Shown here in pieces: positions 12,322-18,690 of a DNA stretch of 23,560 bases. The notes beneath the pieces were generated by a model. The model was not told the DNA's origin, made no database searches, and worked only from the letters and a program-made list of their open reading frames with translations. Position numbers and translations under genes: made by a program. Source of the DNA: a virus; IMG/VR virus record IMGVR_UViG_3300017782_000230, positions 1 through 23,560 of that record; one strand, written 5' to 3'. Within the stretch, counting starts at the first letter, position 1; every line of letters begins with the position of its first letter.

Positions 12322-12352
12322 AAAAAAGCCGAGGTATTATTACCTCGGCTTT
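12322..12352 (-). terminator. rho-independent terminator of the minus-strand lysis cluster
   Basis: A perfect 12-bp stem, AAAGCCGAGGTA (12325-12336) / TACCTCGGCTTT (12341-12352), with a 4-nt loop. Read on the minus strand, it runs into a T tract (A run at 12321-12327 on plus). It separates the lysis cluster from the DUF1549-DUF1501 operon, whose promoter starts right behind it. Confidence 0.9.
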
Positions 12353-12362
12353 GCTTATTTTT

Positions 12363-12605
12363 TTACTTGTTATAATACAACTTTCTCTCTAAATCTCTAT
12401 ATCTTTTATCAGAATGCCAGATTTCTTCTAATTGAGGTGTATAAACACCTTCTTTAGTTTGAACTGTCGTTCCTGGAGACAAGGTCAGTGTAGATGGCTG
12501 ATATATGTTCAAAGTGCTGTTTTTCAGCGATGAGTTGCTGCTGCAAGAGGTCAGCACGCTCAGTAGCAGCGCTAGTCCGCTTATCACGTAAACTTTCGAT
12601 TTCAT
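12363..12605 (-). CDS. Rz1-like outer-membrane lipoprotein (o-spanin candidate)
   Basis: 80 aa with a lipoprotein signal: MKSKVYVISGLALLLSVLTSC, lipobox LTSC with Cys near residue 21, then Ser/Asn-rich residues. The mature part is about 60 residues and ends in charged KRYRDLERKLYYNK. The gene starts inside the preceding 88-aa gene in another frame and runs past its end, the classical overlap of Rz/Rz1 pairs. As an o-spanin it would sit in the outer membrane and join the inner-membrane partner to fuse the membranes at lysis. Assigned by architecture and lipobox, not by sequence match. Confidence 0.65.
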   Translation of the reverse strand: MKSKVYVISGLALLLSVLTSCSSNSSLKNSTLNIYQPSTLTLSPGTTVQTKEGVYTPQLEEIWHSDKRYRDLERKLYYNK

Positions 12606-12720
12606 TGATTATGCTTTGTTGCTTATCTCTAGACTTTTCAGTTATATCATAATAGAATGCTTTATTGCGCAATTGCAAATAAGCATTTAAAGCAGATAGT
12701 ACTGTTTTGATTAAGCCCAT
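12454..12720 (-). CDS. spanin-like coiled-coil protein (i-spanin candidate)
   Basis: 88 aa. The N-terminal helix MGLIKTVLSALNAYLQL is moderately hydrophobic. It is followed by a long charged helix (SRDKQQSIINEIESLRDKRTSAATERADLLQQQLIAEKQ in parts) and a short tail. I recall similar small proteins next to holin genes in marine T4-like phages. With the overlapping lipoprotein gene it makes a plausible Rz/Rz1-type pair, but the N-terminal helix is weaker than a normal inner-membrane anchor, so the spanin role is uncertain. It begins 14 nt after the holin-like gene. Confidence 0.55.
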   Translation of the reverse strand: MGLIKTVLSALNAYLQLRNKAFYYDITEKSRDKQQSIINEIESLRDKRTSAATERADLLQQQLIAEKQHFEHISAIYTDLVSRNDSSN

Positions 12721-12734
12721 AAATCAAAAGGTCG

Positions 12735-12929
12735 TTACTTTTTTTCGCCTTTGTCTTTAGCTTTACCAATGTTAAGAGCAAATACGTCGATAACACTATA
12801 AACCTTTGCAAGGATAGATCCTTTTTTTGGTGTAGGTGTAATAGCGGCAATAGAGGATGCAAGTGCAACAGCTGCAGCTAAAACTCCGAACCATGGTTGA
12901 TCTTGGATGAATGTAATTAAGAATTCCAT
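12735..12929 (-). CDS. holin-like membrane protein
   Basis: 64 aa: MEFLITFIQDQPWFGVLAAAVALASSIAAITPTPKKGS..., with one Ala-rich membrane helix (about 13-31), then a TPTPKKGS turn, a second amphipathic helix (KVYSVIDVFALNIGKAKDK) and a basic tail. This PTPKKGS-(x)n-ALNIGKAK pattern is one I associate with putative holins of marine phages. First gene of the minus-strand lysis cluster, behind a TATAAATA box. It would release the amidase by forming holes in the inner membrane. Confidence 0.7.
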   Translation of the reverse strand: MEFLITFIQDQPWFGVLAAAVALASSIAAITPTPKKGSILAKVYSVIDVFALNIGKAKDKGEKK

Positions 12930-12981
12930 ATTTTTTTTATTGTTATTTTAGTTTGACAGCCATATTGACCGCCTACAAATA

Positions 12982-12989
12982 TATTTATA
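12982..12989 (-). promoter_or_regulatory. T4-type late promoter TATAAATA of the lysis cluster
   Basis: An exact octamer on the minus strand (plus TATTTATA). The start near 12975 gives a leader of about 46 nt before the holin-like ATG at 12929. It lies 28 bp from the divergent plus-strand octamer at 13018. Confidence 0.65.
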
Positions 12990-13017
12990 CATATATTCAT
13001 TTTAAAAGAGCTTTTTT

Positions 13018-13025
13018 TATAAATA
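13018..13025 (+). promoter_or_regulatory. T4-type late promoter TATAAATA
   Basis: An exact octamer after a T run; the start near 13031 leaves about 10 nt to the ATG at 13041. Divergent to the lysis-cluster promoter. Confidence 0.75.
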
Positions 13026-13040
13026 CGAATATACAAGCCC

Positions 13041-13949
13041 ATGGCTACCTTTATACCACATCGACCTGACGATGAAAATCGTCCAAAACTTTCACTTGAA
13101 CAGGCTAAAGATTTCGCTAGTAGATTTTGCCAGCCTGAAGATAATGATTTAGTAGAAGACTTCGATGAGTCTGCTCGCGAGGCTGCATGGCGATTACTTC
13201 AGGCTCTCGAAGATGTACAACACCAAGAGTGTAACGAATTTGTTTGCGAAAAGTGTAAAGAAGTAGAAGAGGAAGAATCAATAGACGAAGAGGGTGCCGA
13301 TGAGATTGAAGAAGAGACTGTTGAGTCAAATGAACCAATAGTTGGTGAGACAGAAAAGCCATCCACTATTGAAAAATTAAACGAAATAGCTGAAAATAAT
13401 AAGGAATTGATTAAAAAAGCAACAGGCACTGTAGCGGGTGCTGGTGTAGCAGTAGCAACAACACAAGCTGCCGCGGCTGAAATTGCTGCTCCTACTATAA
13501 AAGCTTCAGTAATTTCCTTCGTACAAGAAACAACATCTAAAGTTGCAGCAATTGGAACAGCAGGTGTAATGTCTATTGGCAGTGGAGCATATTTTCAAGC
13601 TAAAACTGCTAAGGCTGAAGGAATGGAAGTAGCTGTTATTACAGAGCAAGAATATGGAGCATTTACAAAATTTAGTGGTTTTACAGAGTCAGTTTTAGGT
13701 GTAACAGCATTTGACAATGTCAGAAAATATGCAGAAGAAGGATATGGTGATATTGAAGGAACAGGCCCTATCGAAGATAAAGAAATGTCTGCGGAAGAAA
13801 AATTGGCTGAAGAAGAGCAATCTAAACGAGCCGCAGAAGCATCTAAACTTAGAAAAGAATTGGACGAAAAAGGCATTTTAAAAATTGAAGATGATGAATT
13901 AGAAAAGGATAAGGCTGTAACGCCCGTGCCTAACGTAACGGACCTATAA
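13041..13949 (+). CDS. large unrecognised late protein, Glu-rich with Ala-rich hydrophobic centre
   Basis: 302 aa. Residues 1-60 hold a compact domain (LSLEQAKDFASRFC, DESAREAAWRLLQALEDV), followed by a Cys trio HQECNEFVCEKCKE near 61-73. A strongly acidic linker follows (about 74-110). An Ala/Val/Thr-rich region (about 128-200: GTVAGAGVAVATTQAAAAEIAAP, AAIGTAGVMSIGSGAYF) could form helices in or near a membrane. The C-terminal end is charged and helical. No signal peptide at the N-terminus. Late promoter and position suggest a virion or lysis-time protein. Function unknown. Confidence 0.7.
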   Translation: MATFIPHRPDDENRPKLSLEQAKDFASRFCQPEDNDLVEDFDESAREAAWRLLQALEDVQHQECNEFVCEKCKEVEEEESIDEEGADEIEEETVESNEPIVGETEKPSTIEKLNEIAENNKELIKKATGTVAGAGVAVATTQAAAAEIAAPTIKASVISFVQETTSKVAAIGTAGVMSIGSGAYFQAKTAKAEGMEVAVITEQEYGAFTKFSGFTESVLGVTAFDNVRKYAEEGYGDIEGTGPIEDKEMSAEEKLAEEEQSKRAAEASKLRKELDEKGILKIEDDELEKDKAVTPVPNVTDL

Positions 13950-13954
13950 TAAAT

Positions 13955-14146
13955 ATGCAAGAAATATTTGAAAAAATTTTAGAACCATATATGAATTCAA
14001 TGCCTGAACTCATTGTGGCAGTTATGGGTCTTGTTGGAACCCTCGCGTGTATCGTACCCGAAAACAGTAAACTAGGTAAGCTACTTGGTTTAGTTACCGG
14101 CAATTTGTCAAAACTAAAAAACTTTTTACTTAGAAAGAAAAAATGA
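13955..14146 (+). CDS. second small holin-like membrane protein
   Basis: 63 aa. One membrane helix MPELIVAVMGLVGTLACIVP (about 15-34), a Gly/Leu-rich second amphipathic part (SKLGKLLGLVTGNLSKLKNF) and a basic tail LLRKKK. The layout, with one helix, a proline turn, an SKLGK segment and a basic end, mirrors the holin-like gene at 12735 without being a close copy. It starts 5 nt after the previous stop and overlaps the next gene by ATGA, so it is translated with the PEP-CTERM protein. Confidence 0.6.
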   Translation: MQEIFEKILEPYMNSMPELIVAVMGLVGTLACIVPENSKLGKLLGLVTGNLSKLKNFLLRKKK

Positions 14147-14973
14147 AAGCGTTTATTTTATCACTTATCCTAATTACCTTTGCTAAAGCTGCTGTCATAA
14201 CATCTGTAGAAGGTGTTATACTCGTAATAGATCCAATAGAAAATCCTACTATTAATCCTTTAGTCAATATTCAAAGGCCTGTCGAGATTAATAATGGTGA
14301 TGTCATAAATCTGAACGAAAGCGAAGATAAAAAAATAGATACAACTATTACATGGAACGCAGACGAAGAGGAAATTTATGATTTTTATGATGCTCAAAAT
14401 TGGGATTTCTTAGAATCGGGTTTAGAGGAATTTGATCGCGAGCTTGCTATTACTAATATATTAACCATAACAGATTCTTTTATAATCGAAGATAGCCCAG
14501 CTTATTCGCATATTGAAATCGGTGATGGATTTTCAGTGACATTAAAATCAACGGATTTTACTTTCCAAAACGCTAATGGATTTACTGGAGTGAATGACAA
14601 TGATAACGTATATTCAACTTTAAACATAACCGACGGATCAAGTATGAATGCTGGGTTTTCTGCAATTGGTCTAGAAATAAATGTGGATTCGACTAGTAGC
14701 CTGACGCTTCGCGGATTTGGAGCCTCAATTAATAGTCAAGTAGAAAGATCTGTCGTCAACTTATCCCCGAACGCACAACTCACTTTAAGTTCCATAGAAA
14801 AGTTTGCACAGCAGGGCGACGATATTTACTTGAATGGCGTATCATTCTCTCAGAATCCATCCATTTTAAAGTTTAATGGCACTACAGGAACTGCCATTCC
14901 AGAACCCAATTCTTTTTTATTGATGTCTATATGTGTTCTTTTACTATCAATACTCCGCGGGAGGAGAAATTAA
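14143..14973 (+). CDS. exported protein with a C-terminal PEP-CTERM sorting signal
   Basis: 276 aa. Signal peptide MKAFILSLILITFAKAA with cleavage near residue 17. The mature part is acidic and strand-rich with many Asn, Asp, Ser and Thr (NLTITDG-type repeats), like a secreted beta-solenoid or adhesin-like surface protein. The C-terminus is a textbook PEP-CTERM: AIPEPNSFLLMSICVLLLSILRGRRN, with PEP near residue 253, a single membrane helix and a basic RGRR tail. PEP-CTERM proteins are processed by the host exosortase in Gram-negative bacteria that make exopolysaccharide, Verrucomicrobia among them. This gene therefore relies on the host sorting system. Coupled by ATGA to the small membrane protein before it. 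Confidence 0.85.
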   Translation: MKAFILSLILITFAKAAVITSVEGVILVIDPIENPTINPLVNIQRPVEINNGDVINLNESEDKKIDTTITWNADEEEIYDFYDAQNWDFLESGLEEFDRELAITNILTITDSFIIEDSPAYSHIEIGDGFSVTLKSTDFTFQNANGFTGVNDNDNVYSTLNITDGSSMNAGFSAIGLEINVDSTSSLTLRGFGASINSQVERSVVNLSPNAQLTLSSIEKFAQQGDDIYLNGVSFSQNPSILKFNGTTGTAIPEPNSFLLMSICVLLLSILRGRRN

Positions 14974-15158
14974 ATAGCATCTCCGTATTTGAGTAGCGCA
15001 TAAACAAACAGAACATAGGTTGTTCCTAGCAATATTGTTAAGAACAGCCTTTTTTGTCTTTGCAATTTTATCATTTGAGAATTGGCAGGGTATGAGCTCC
15101 TGAAAGGCCTCATTTGTTGATTTTTTAGAAATTCAGGCCCTTTATTTTGCATTTTCAT
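14970..15158 (-). CDS. small membrane protein, opposite strand
   Basis: 62 aa: a basic N-terminal half with Pro and Gln, one hydrophobic helix (LFLTILLGTTYVLFVYALL) near the C-terminus. Convergent to the PEP-CTERM gene, overlapping its stop by 4 nt. A variant late box CATAAATA (minus, 15200-15193) lies about 35 nt upstream. No family recognised; moderate confidence because the gene is short. Confidence 0.45.
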   Translation of the reverse strand: MKMQNKGPEFLKNQQMRPFRSSYPANSQMIKLQRQKRLFLTILLGTTYVLFVYALLKYGDAI

Positions 15159-15179
15159 AGTAATTAGTCAATTTTGTTA

Positions 15180-15208
15180 TTTACTTATTCTGTATTTATG
15201 GTTATAAT
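15180..15208 (+). promoter_or_regulatory. sigma70-type promoter of the replication block, leaderless
   Basis: TTTACT (15180-15185), a 17-bp spacer, a consensus TATAAT (15203-15208), and ATG at 15215, 7 nt past the -10 box. Same geometry as promoter copies 1 and 2 although the flanks differ, predicting a leaderless mRNA. Confidence 0.8.
15193..15200 (-). promoter_or_regulatory. possible variant late promoter CATAAATA
   Basis: One base off TATAAATA on the minus strand, reading toward the ATG at 15158. It lies inside the spacer of the plus-strand promoter at 15180-15208, so the two promoters would exclude each other. Confidence 0.35.
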
Positions 15209-15214
15209 ACTGAC

Positions 15215-16381
15215 ATGAAAACAAAACGAGCTAGGAAGTTTCTTAAATCCGGATTGGTTGCATCCCCTGATTTTAAATTTACGGGTGATGAACCAACGTG
15301 GCACAACGTTCCAGAAGAAAGGCGTGAAAGACAACTTAGCCGAAGTTTAGGATTTTATAATTACTACCTTGATCGTGATGATTATATTCCAATTATGCAA
15401 GAGTTTATGAAAAACAACTCTAAAATGTATGATGATAATGACATTAAAGTTATTGAATATGTGCCAAAGACATGTGCTATTTTTAATACTACAGGAAAAC
15501 TTTGTCGCTGTTACAATATGGGAATGCCTTTGTTTGGCAGATACCCAGAAATAGTTAAAGAAAATATTAAAACGATTATTTCTGAAGCTAAAGCAGAATT
15601 GTCAATTAAAAAGAATAGCTCTGAGAAAAAGGTTACTACATCTAAAAAACCGAATGTGCATGCTATCATGACTGAAAAGGTTAGGAAAAATGTATTATGT
15701 GAACTTGAAGGTATGCTTGATGAGTGGACTAATGTTAAAGCAAAAATTAAAAAATTTCCTATTGCATCAGTTCTTCGAGGTGAGAATATACCTATTGCGT
15801 TTTTAGGACCAATTGTTGAATGGCTTGAGCGTCATAAGAATGACTATACAGACGCATTTGAAAAACGTTGTCCTGATATGGTTGAAGGTTTTTCATACCT
15901 GTCTAAGCCGCAATTGCGTAATAGAATTAAAGCGTTGGAAGATACCTTAAATGAGATTGTTCTCTATAAAGCGTCAAAGAAAGGATCACGCAAACCTAGA
16001 ACTAAAAAACCAAAAACCGCAGATAAACAAGTAGCAAGGTTAAACTATTTGAATGAATCAAAAGAATATGCAATGCAATCGTGTGATCCTACACGGATTG
16101 TTGGTGCTGATGTATTCTATGCCTTTAACACAAAATATAGAAGAGCTACAATTTTCAAAGCTCAAAGCCGTGATGGATTTACTATTTCCGGCAGCACACT
16201 AAAAGGCTTTGATCCAGATAAATCGTTTTCACTTACACTTAGAAAACCTAAAGATATTTTGCCAATCCTGGCATCTAAAACAGAAAAGCAAATTGATAAA
16301 GAGCTTTCAAAAATTAAAACAAAAAGAAATTCAGCTAATGGAAGAATCAATAAAGACACTATTTTAATTAAATCGCTATGA
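15215..16381 (+). CDS. conserved T4-like phage protein of unknown function, 388 aa
   Basis: It starts MKTKRARKFLKSGLVASPDF. A motif TWHNVPEERRERQLSRSLGFYNYYLDRDDY (about 28-57) resembles proteins I recall from marine T4-like phages just upstream of gp33. The central part is basic (KKGSRKPRTKKPKTADKQ near 253-270), and the C-terminal ~100 residues look like a compact domain (FYAFNTKYRRATIFKA..., GFDPDKSFSLTLRKPKDILPIL). The many Lys and Arg residues suggest nucleic-acid contact (inference). It is the first gene of the gp33-gp59 block and overlaps gp33 by ATGA. Confidence 0.75.
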   Translation: MKTKRARKFLKSGLVASPDFKFTGDEPTWHNVPEERRERQLSRSLGFYNYYLDRDDYIPIMQEFMKNNSKMYDDNDIKVIEYVPKTCAIFNTTGKLCRCYNMGMPLFGRYPEIVKENIKTIISEAKAELSIKKNSSEKKVTTSKKPNVHAIMTEKVRKNVLCELEGMLDEWTNVKAKIKKFPIASVLRGENIPIAFLGPIVEWLERHKNDYTDAFEKRCPDMVEGFSYLSKPQLRNRIKALEDTLNEIVLYKASKKGSRKPRTKKPKTADKQVARLNYLNESKEYAMQSCDPTRIVGADVFYAFNTKYRRATIFKAQSRDGFTISGSTLKGFDPDKSFSLTLRKPKDILPILASKTEKQIDKELSKIKTKRNSANGRINKDTILIKSL

Positions 16382-16641
16382 GCACAGAAAAAGAAAAAAC
16401 CAAAAAACCAAAAATCATATTTAAACCAGCAATTACAAAAGAGCAATTAAGACTTGCTGTAGAAAAACTTGTTCATGGTGATGGGATGACATATACAGAA
16501 TCAATTATTGAAATTTGCGAACAAATGGAAATTGACCCTGAGGACATGGCTAAAATTGTTAAAGGTCCTTTAAAGAGTAAATTGCAAGTTGAAGCTATGG
16601 ATCGAAATATTATTAAAAGAACAACATCAACATTATTTTAA
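16378..16641 (+). CDS. gp33: late-promoter transcription co-activator (T4 gp33-like)
   Basis: 87 aa, shorter than T4 gp33 (112 aa). The core TYTESIIEICEQMEIDPEDMAKIVKGPLKSKLQVEAM (about 37-75) matches the helical pattern of gp33 of T4-like marine phages as I remember it. The C-terminal end TTSTLF is short and hydrophobic, as expected for the tail that binds the sliding clamp gp45. gp33 joins RNA polymerase to the clamp so that gp55-loaded polymerase starts at TATAAATA promoters, which occur throughout this window. The position in a cluster with gp59 and gp32 is as in T4 (order 33-59-32 in transcription direction). ATGA overlap with the gene before. Confidence 0.7.
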   Translation: MSTEKEKTKKPKIIFKPAITKEQLRLAVEKLVHGDGMTYTESIIEICEQMEIDPEDMAKIVKGPLKSKLQVEAMDRNIIKRTTSTLF

Positions 16642-16644
16642 ATT

Positions 16645-16773
16645 ATGAAAAAATTAGGACATTACGAAACTAAAAAGAAAATTCGTCGAAAAGGCGTGCA
16701 TGCTAAATCAAAAACATCGAGAAATAAAGGATCGACAAATTATAAAAAACCTTATAAAGGACAAGGACGATGA
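16645..16773 (+). CDS. 42-residue highly basic protein
   Basis: MKKLGHYETKKKIRRKG, then VHAKSKTSRN, ending YKKPYKGQGR; about one third Lys/Arg and no acidic stretch. Similar tiny basic proteins (RKGVHAK...YKGQGR type) occur, as I recall, near gp33/gp59 in marine T4-like phages, so it is probably real. It may bind nucleic acid (inference). It overlaps the next gene by ATGA. Confidence 0.65.
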   Translation: MKKLGHYETKKKIRRKGVHAKSKTSRNKGSTNYKKPYKGQGR

Positions 16774-17108
16774 ACGAAATTGAAGTAATTAGAAGTGCAG
16801 ATGAGCACTGGTACGAAATACGGTGGAATAGTGTTGTTGAATACAAAGGTGAGAAATATGTCATCTGCGTAGAGGAAACACCTAAATGGGGTAATCGATC
16901 TTTACATCACTATGACACTTGTCGAAGATATGATATTGGAGATGAGGTTGAAAGTGATGAAATTTATGCGGATATAATTGAGACAATTGAAACTGAGGTC
17001 GGATTAAGTCAAGGTGAATTTTGTAAAGGAGTTTGTTTTGGTGGAGATCCGGATACTGAATCAACACCTCCACTCTATATTCCAGATTTTTCCAAAAAAA
17101 CTGAATAA
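16770..17108 (+). CDS. hypothetical acidic protein, 112 aa
   Basis: It starts MNEIEVIRSADEHWYEI. Aromatic- and acid-rich, with a possible small beta domain (WNSVVEYKGEKYVICVEETPKW). Three Cys residues in the second half (CRRYD, CKGVC) do not form a clear zinc motif. Coupled on both sides: ATGA with the gene before, TAATG with gp59 after. Function unknown; the context suggests a replication or recombination accessory protein. Confidence 0.65.
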   Translation: MNEIEVIRSADEHWYEIRWNSVVEYKGEKYVICVEETPKWGNRSLHHYDTCRRYDIGDEVESDEIYADIIETIETEVGLSQGEFCKGVCFGGDPDTESTPPLYIPDFSKKTE

Positions 17109-17701
17109 TGAGCGGATATATAGCGTATCAAATTTACCAATCGTTAAAGCTGCATTTCACTACTGATTACAATGCTGTAAAATATAACTATAAGACTGCT
17201 GTAAAACAAAGCACCTTTGAAAAACGTAGAGATCGCTACTTTTTTGAAAAGTTATCTCGTCGATTTAACAGAGAACAACTCATTGACTACTTTACTGCTA
17301 ACATAATTGAAAAAAATAATGTTTGGATTGGTGATATGTCTGATGATGTGTATAGTGATTATACGGCGCGATACGATAAATTGACGTATATGTTCGAACA
17401 AGATATGAAAACACTTTCTAATAAAGGGTATACCTTTAATGAAATTTGTTCGGCAACATCCGACTTTTCTCAGAGTCCTGTATTAGAGGCTCTCAGAAGC
17501 GGCCAAATTAACTCTGAAAGCGTTATCCTATTGGATATATTGGTTAATTTTTTAAAGAGCCTGAGGAGCATTCTAAGTGATCCTATGGGTATAAATAAAG
17601 ACATGATTGATATGCTTATTAGCTATAAATCAATCATGCTGCAAAAGCCATTACCAAAAAATAAAATTAGGGATAAAGCACTTTTAGTATTTACAAACTA
17701 A
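17108..17701 (+). CDS. gp59: DNA helicase loader (T4 gp59-like)
   Basis: 197 aa against 217 in T4. Shared landmarks: YNAVKYNYKTAVKQSTFEKRRDRYFFEKLSRRF (about 21-53; T4 has YDVIKYNW...YQKRRDKYFFQKLSEKY), WIGDMSDDVYSDY (73-85; T4 WIGDISDADAL), and a helical C-terminal domain with VILLDILVNFL (T4 FILLDSFLNII). gp59 loads the gp41 replicative helicase on gp32-coated forks and recombination intermediates. It lies directly before the gp32 gene, as the partner it binds. Start at the TAATG overlap. Confidence 0.88.
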   Translation: MSGYIAYQIYQSLKLHFTTDYNAVKYNYKTAVKQSTFEKRRDRYFFEKLSRRFNREQLIDYFTANIIEKNNVWIGDMSDDVYSDYTARYDKLTYMFEQDMKTLSNKGYTFNEICSATSDFSQSPVLEALRSGQINSESVILLDILVNFLKSLRSILSDPMGINKDMIDMLISYKSIMLQKPLPKNKIRDKALLVFTN

Positions 17702-17718
17702 TCATTTTATGGTAATAT
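17690..17718 (+). promoter_or_regulatory. sigma70-type promoter of gp32
   Basis: TTTACA (17690-17695), a 17-bp spacer, TAATAT (17713-17718), inside the end of gp59. The flanks (AGTATTTACA, ATTTTATGGTA) are related to the early cassettes. The start near 17725 gives a leader of about 44 nt, room for autogenous control as known for T4 gp32 mRNA. Confidence 0.75.
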
Positions 17719-17768
17719 AGCTCTTGTCAGGGAAAACAAATAATACACTGCAAATACAAAAAAATACT

Positions 17769-18677
17769 ATGTCATTCGAAAAACTAAAACAAAATCGTGA
17801 AAGCGCAATTTCAAAACTTGTCTCTGCTGCTGACACAAATACAGAAAAAAAGAATTATGGCGATGATCGTCTGTGGAAGCCAACTGTCGATAAAGCAGGT
17901 AATGGTTACGCCGTTATTCGTTTTTTGCCAGCTGGTGCTGGTGAAGATCTTCCGTGGGTTCGATATTGGGATCACGGATTTAAAGGTCCTACTGGACGCT
18001 GGTACATTGAGCGGTCTTTGACTTCTATTGGTCAGCAAGATCCTGTTTCAGAACTTAATTCGCAACTTTGGAATACTGGTCGCGATGAAGACAAAGAACT
18101 TGCGCGACAGCGTAAGCGCCGTCTACATCACGTTTCAAATATTCTTGTTGTATCAGATTCTGCAAATCCACAAAATGAAGGAAAGGTTTTTCTTTATGAG
18201 TATGGTAAAAAAATCATGGATAAAATTATGGATGTTATGCAACCACAATTTGAAGATGAAAAACCAGTCAACCCATTTGATTTTTGGGCAGGTGCTAACT
18301 TTAAGTTGAAAATCCGTCAAGTAGAAGGTTATCGTAATTATGATAAATCTGAATTCGATTCATCGAGTGAATTGTACGATGGTGATGAAACTCGCTTAGA
18401 AGAAACTTATAATAAACTATATAAACTTAGCGAATTTACTGACCCTGAAAACTACAAGTCATACGCTGATCTTAAACGTAAAATGTTTGAAGTTCTTGGG
18501 GAAGCTGAAGTAGCATCAACCATGACTACTGAACAGCAAGTAGAAATGAATACTACAAAGGAAGCTGCACCTTTTAAAACGGCAGAAGCAAATAACGACG
18601 ACACTGTTGCAACTGAAAGTAACTCTGAGTCTGATGAAGACACCCTTAGTTATTTTGCAAAACTAGCATCTAGTTAA
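17769..18677 (+). CDS. gp32: single-stranded DNA-binding protein (T4 gp32-like), zinc ligands missing
   Basis: 302 aa, like T4 (301). It starts MSFEKLKQNRESAISKL, the cooperativity domain. The frame is open with a TTG at 17724, but that lies at the promoter start and the ATG at 17769 is preferred. Core: YAVIRFLPAGAGEDLPWVRYWDHGFKGPTGRWYIERSLTSIG (about 48-89), RRLHHVSNILVV, NEGKVFLYEYGKKI. The T4 zinc site CPVC is replaced by DPVS, and the whole protein has no Cys. The acidic C-terminus (SDEDTLSYFAKLASS) is the part that recruits partners such as gp59. It coats single-stranded DNA in replication, repair and recombination. Confidence 0.93.
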   Translation: MSFEKLKQNRESAISKLVSAADTNTEKKNYGDDRLWKPTVDKAGNGYAVIRFLPAGAGEDLPWVRYWDHGFKGPTGRWYIERSLTSIGQQDPVSELNSQLWNTGRDEDKELARQRKRRLHHVSNILVVSDSANPQNEGKVFLYEYGKKIMDKIMDVMQPQFEDEKPVNPFDFWAGANFKLKIRQVEGYRNYDKSEFDSSSELYDGDETRLEETYNKLYKLSEFTDPENYKSYADLKRKMFEVLGEAEVASTMTTEQQVEMNTTKEAAPFKTAEANNDDTVATESNSESDEDTLSYFAKLASS

Positions 18678-18690
18678 TACATATAAAGTA

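Noticed and set aside
12662-12868. Minus-strand frame of 68 aa (Leu/His/Ser-rich) overlapping the holin-like gene
   Set aside because: It is a shadow in another frame of the holin-like and spanin-like genes, with biased composition typical of out-of-frame translation.
13117-13960. Minus-strand frames (81, 76 and 121 aa) opposite the 302-aa gene
   Set aside because: Ser/Leu-rich antisense shadows of an acidic, Ala-rich coding region.
17724-17768. TTG start for gp32 at 17724, adding 15 residues
   Set aside because: It coincides with the expected transcription start and the added residues do not resemble gp32. The ATG at 17769 gives the standard MSFEKLK-type N-terminus.
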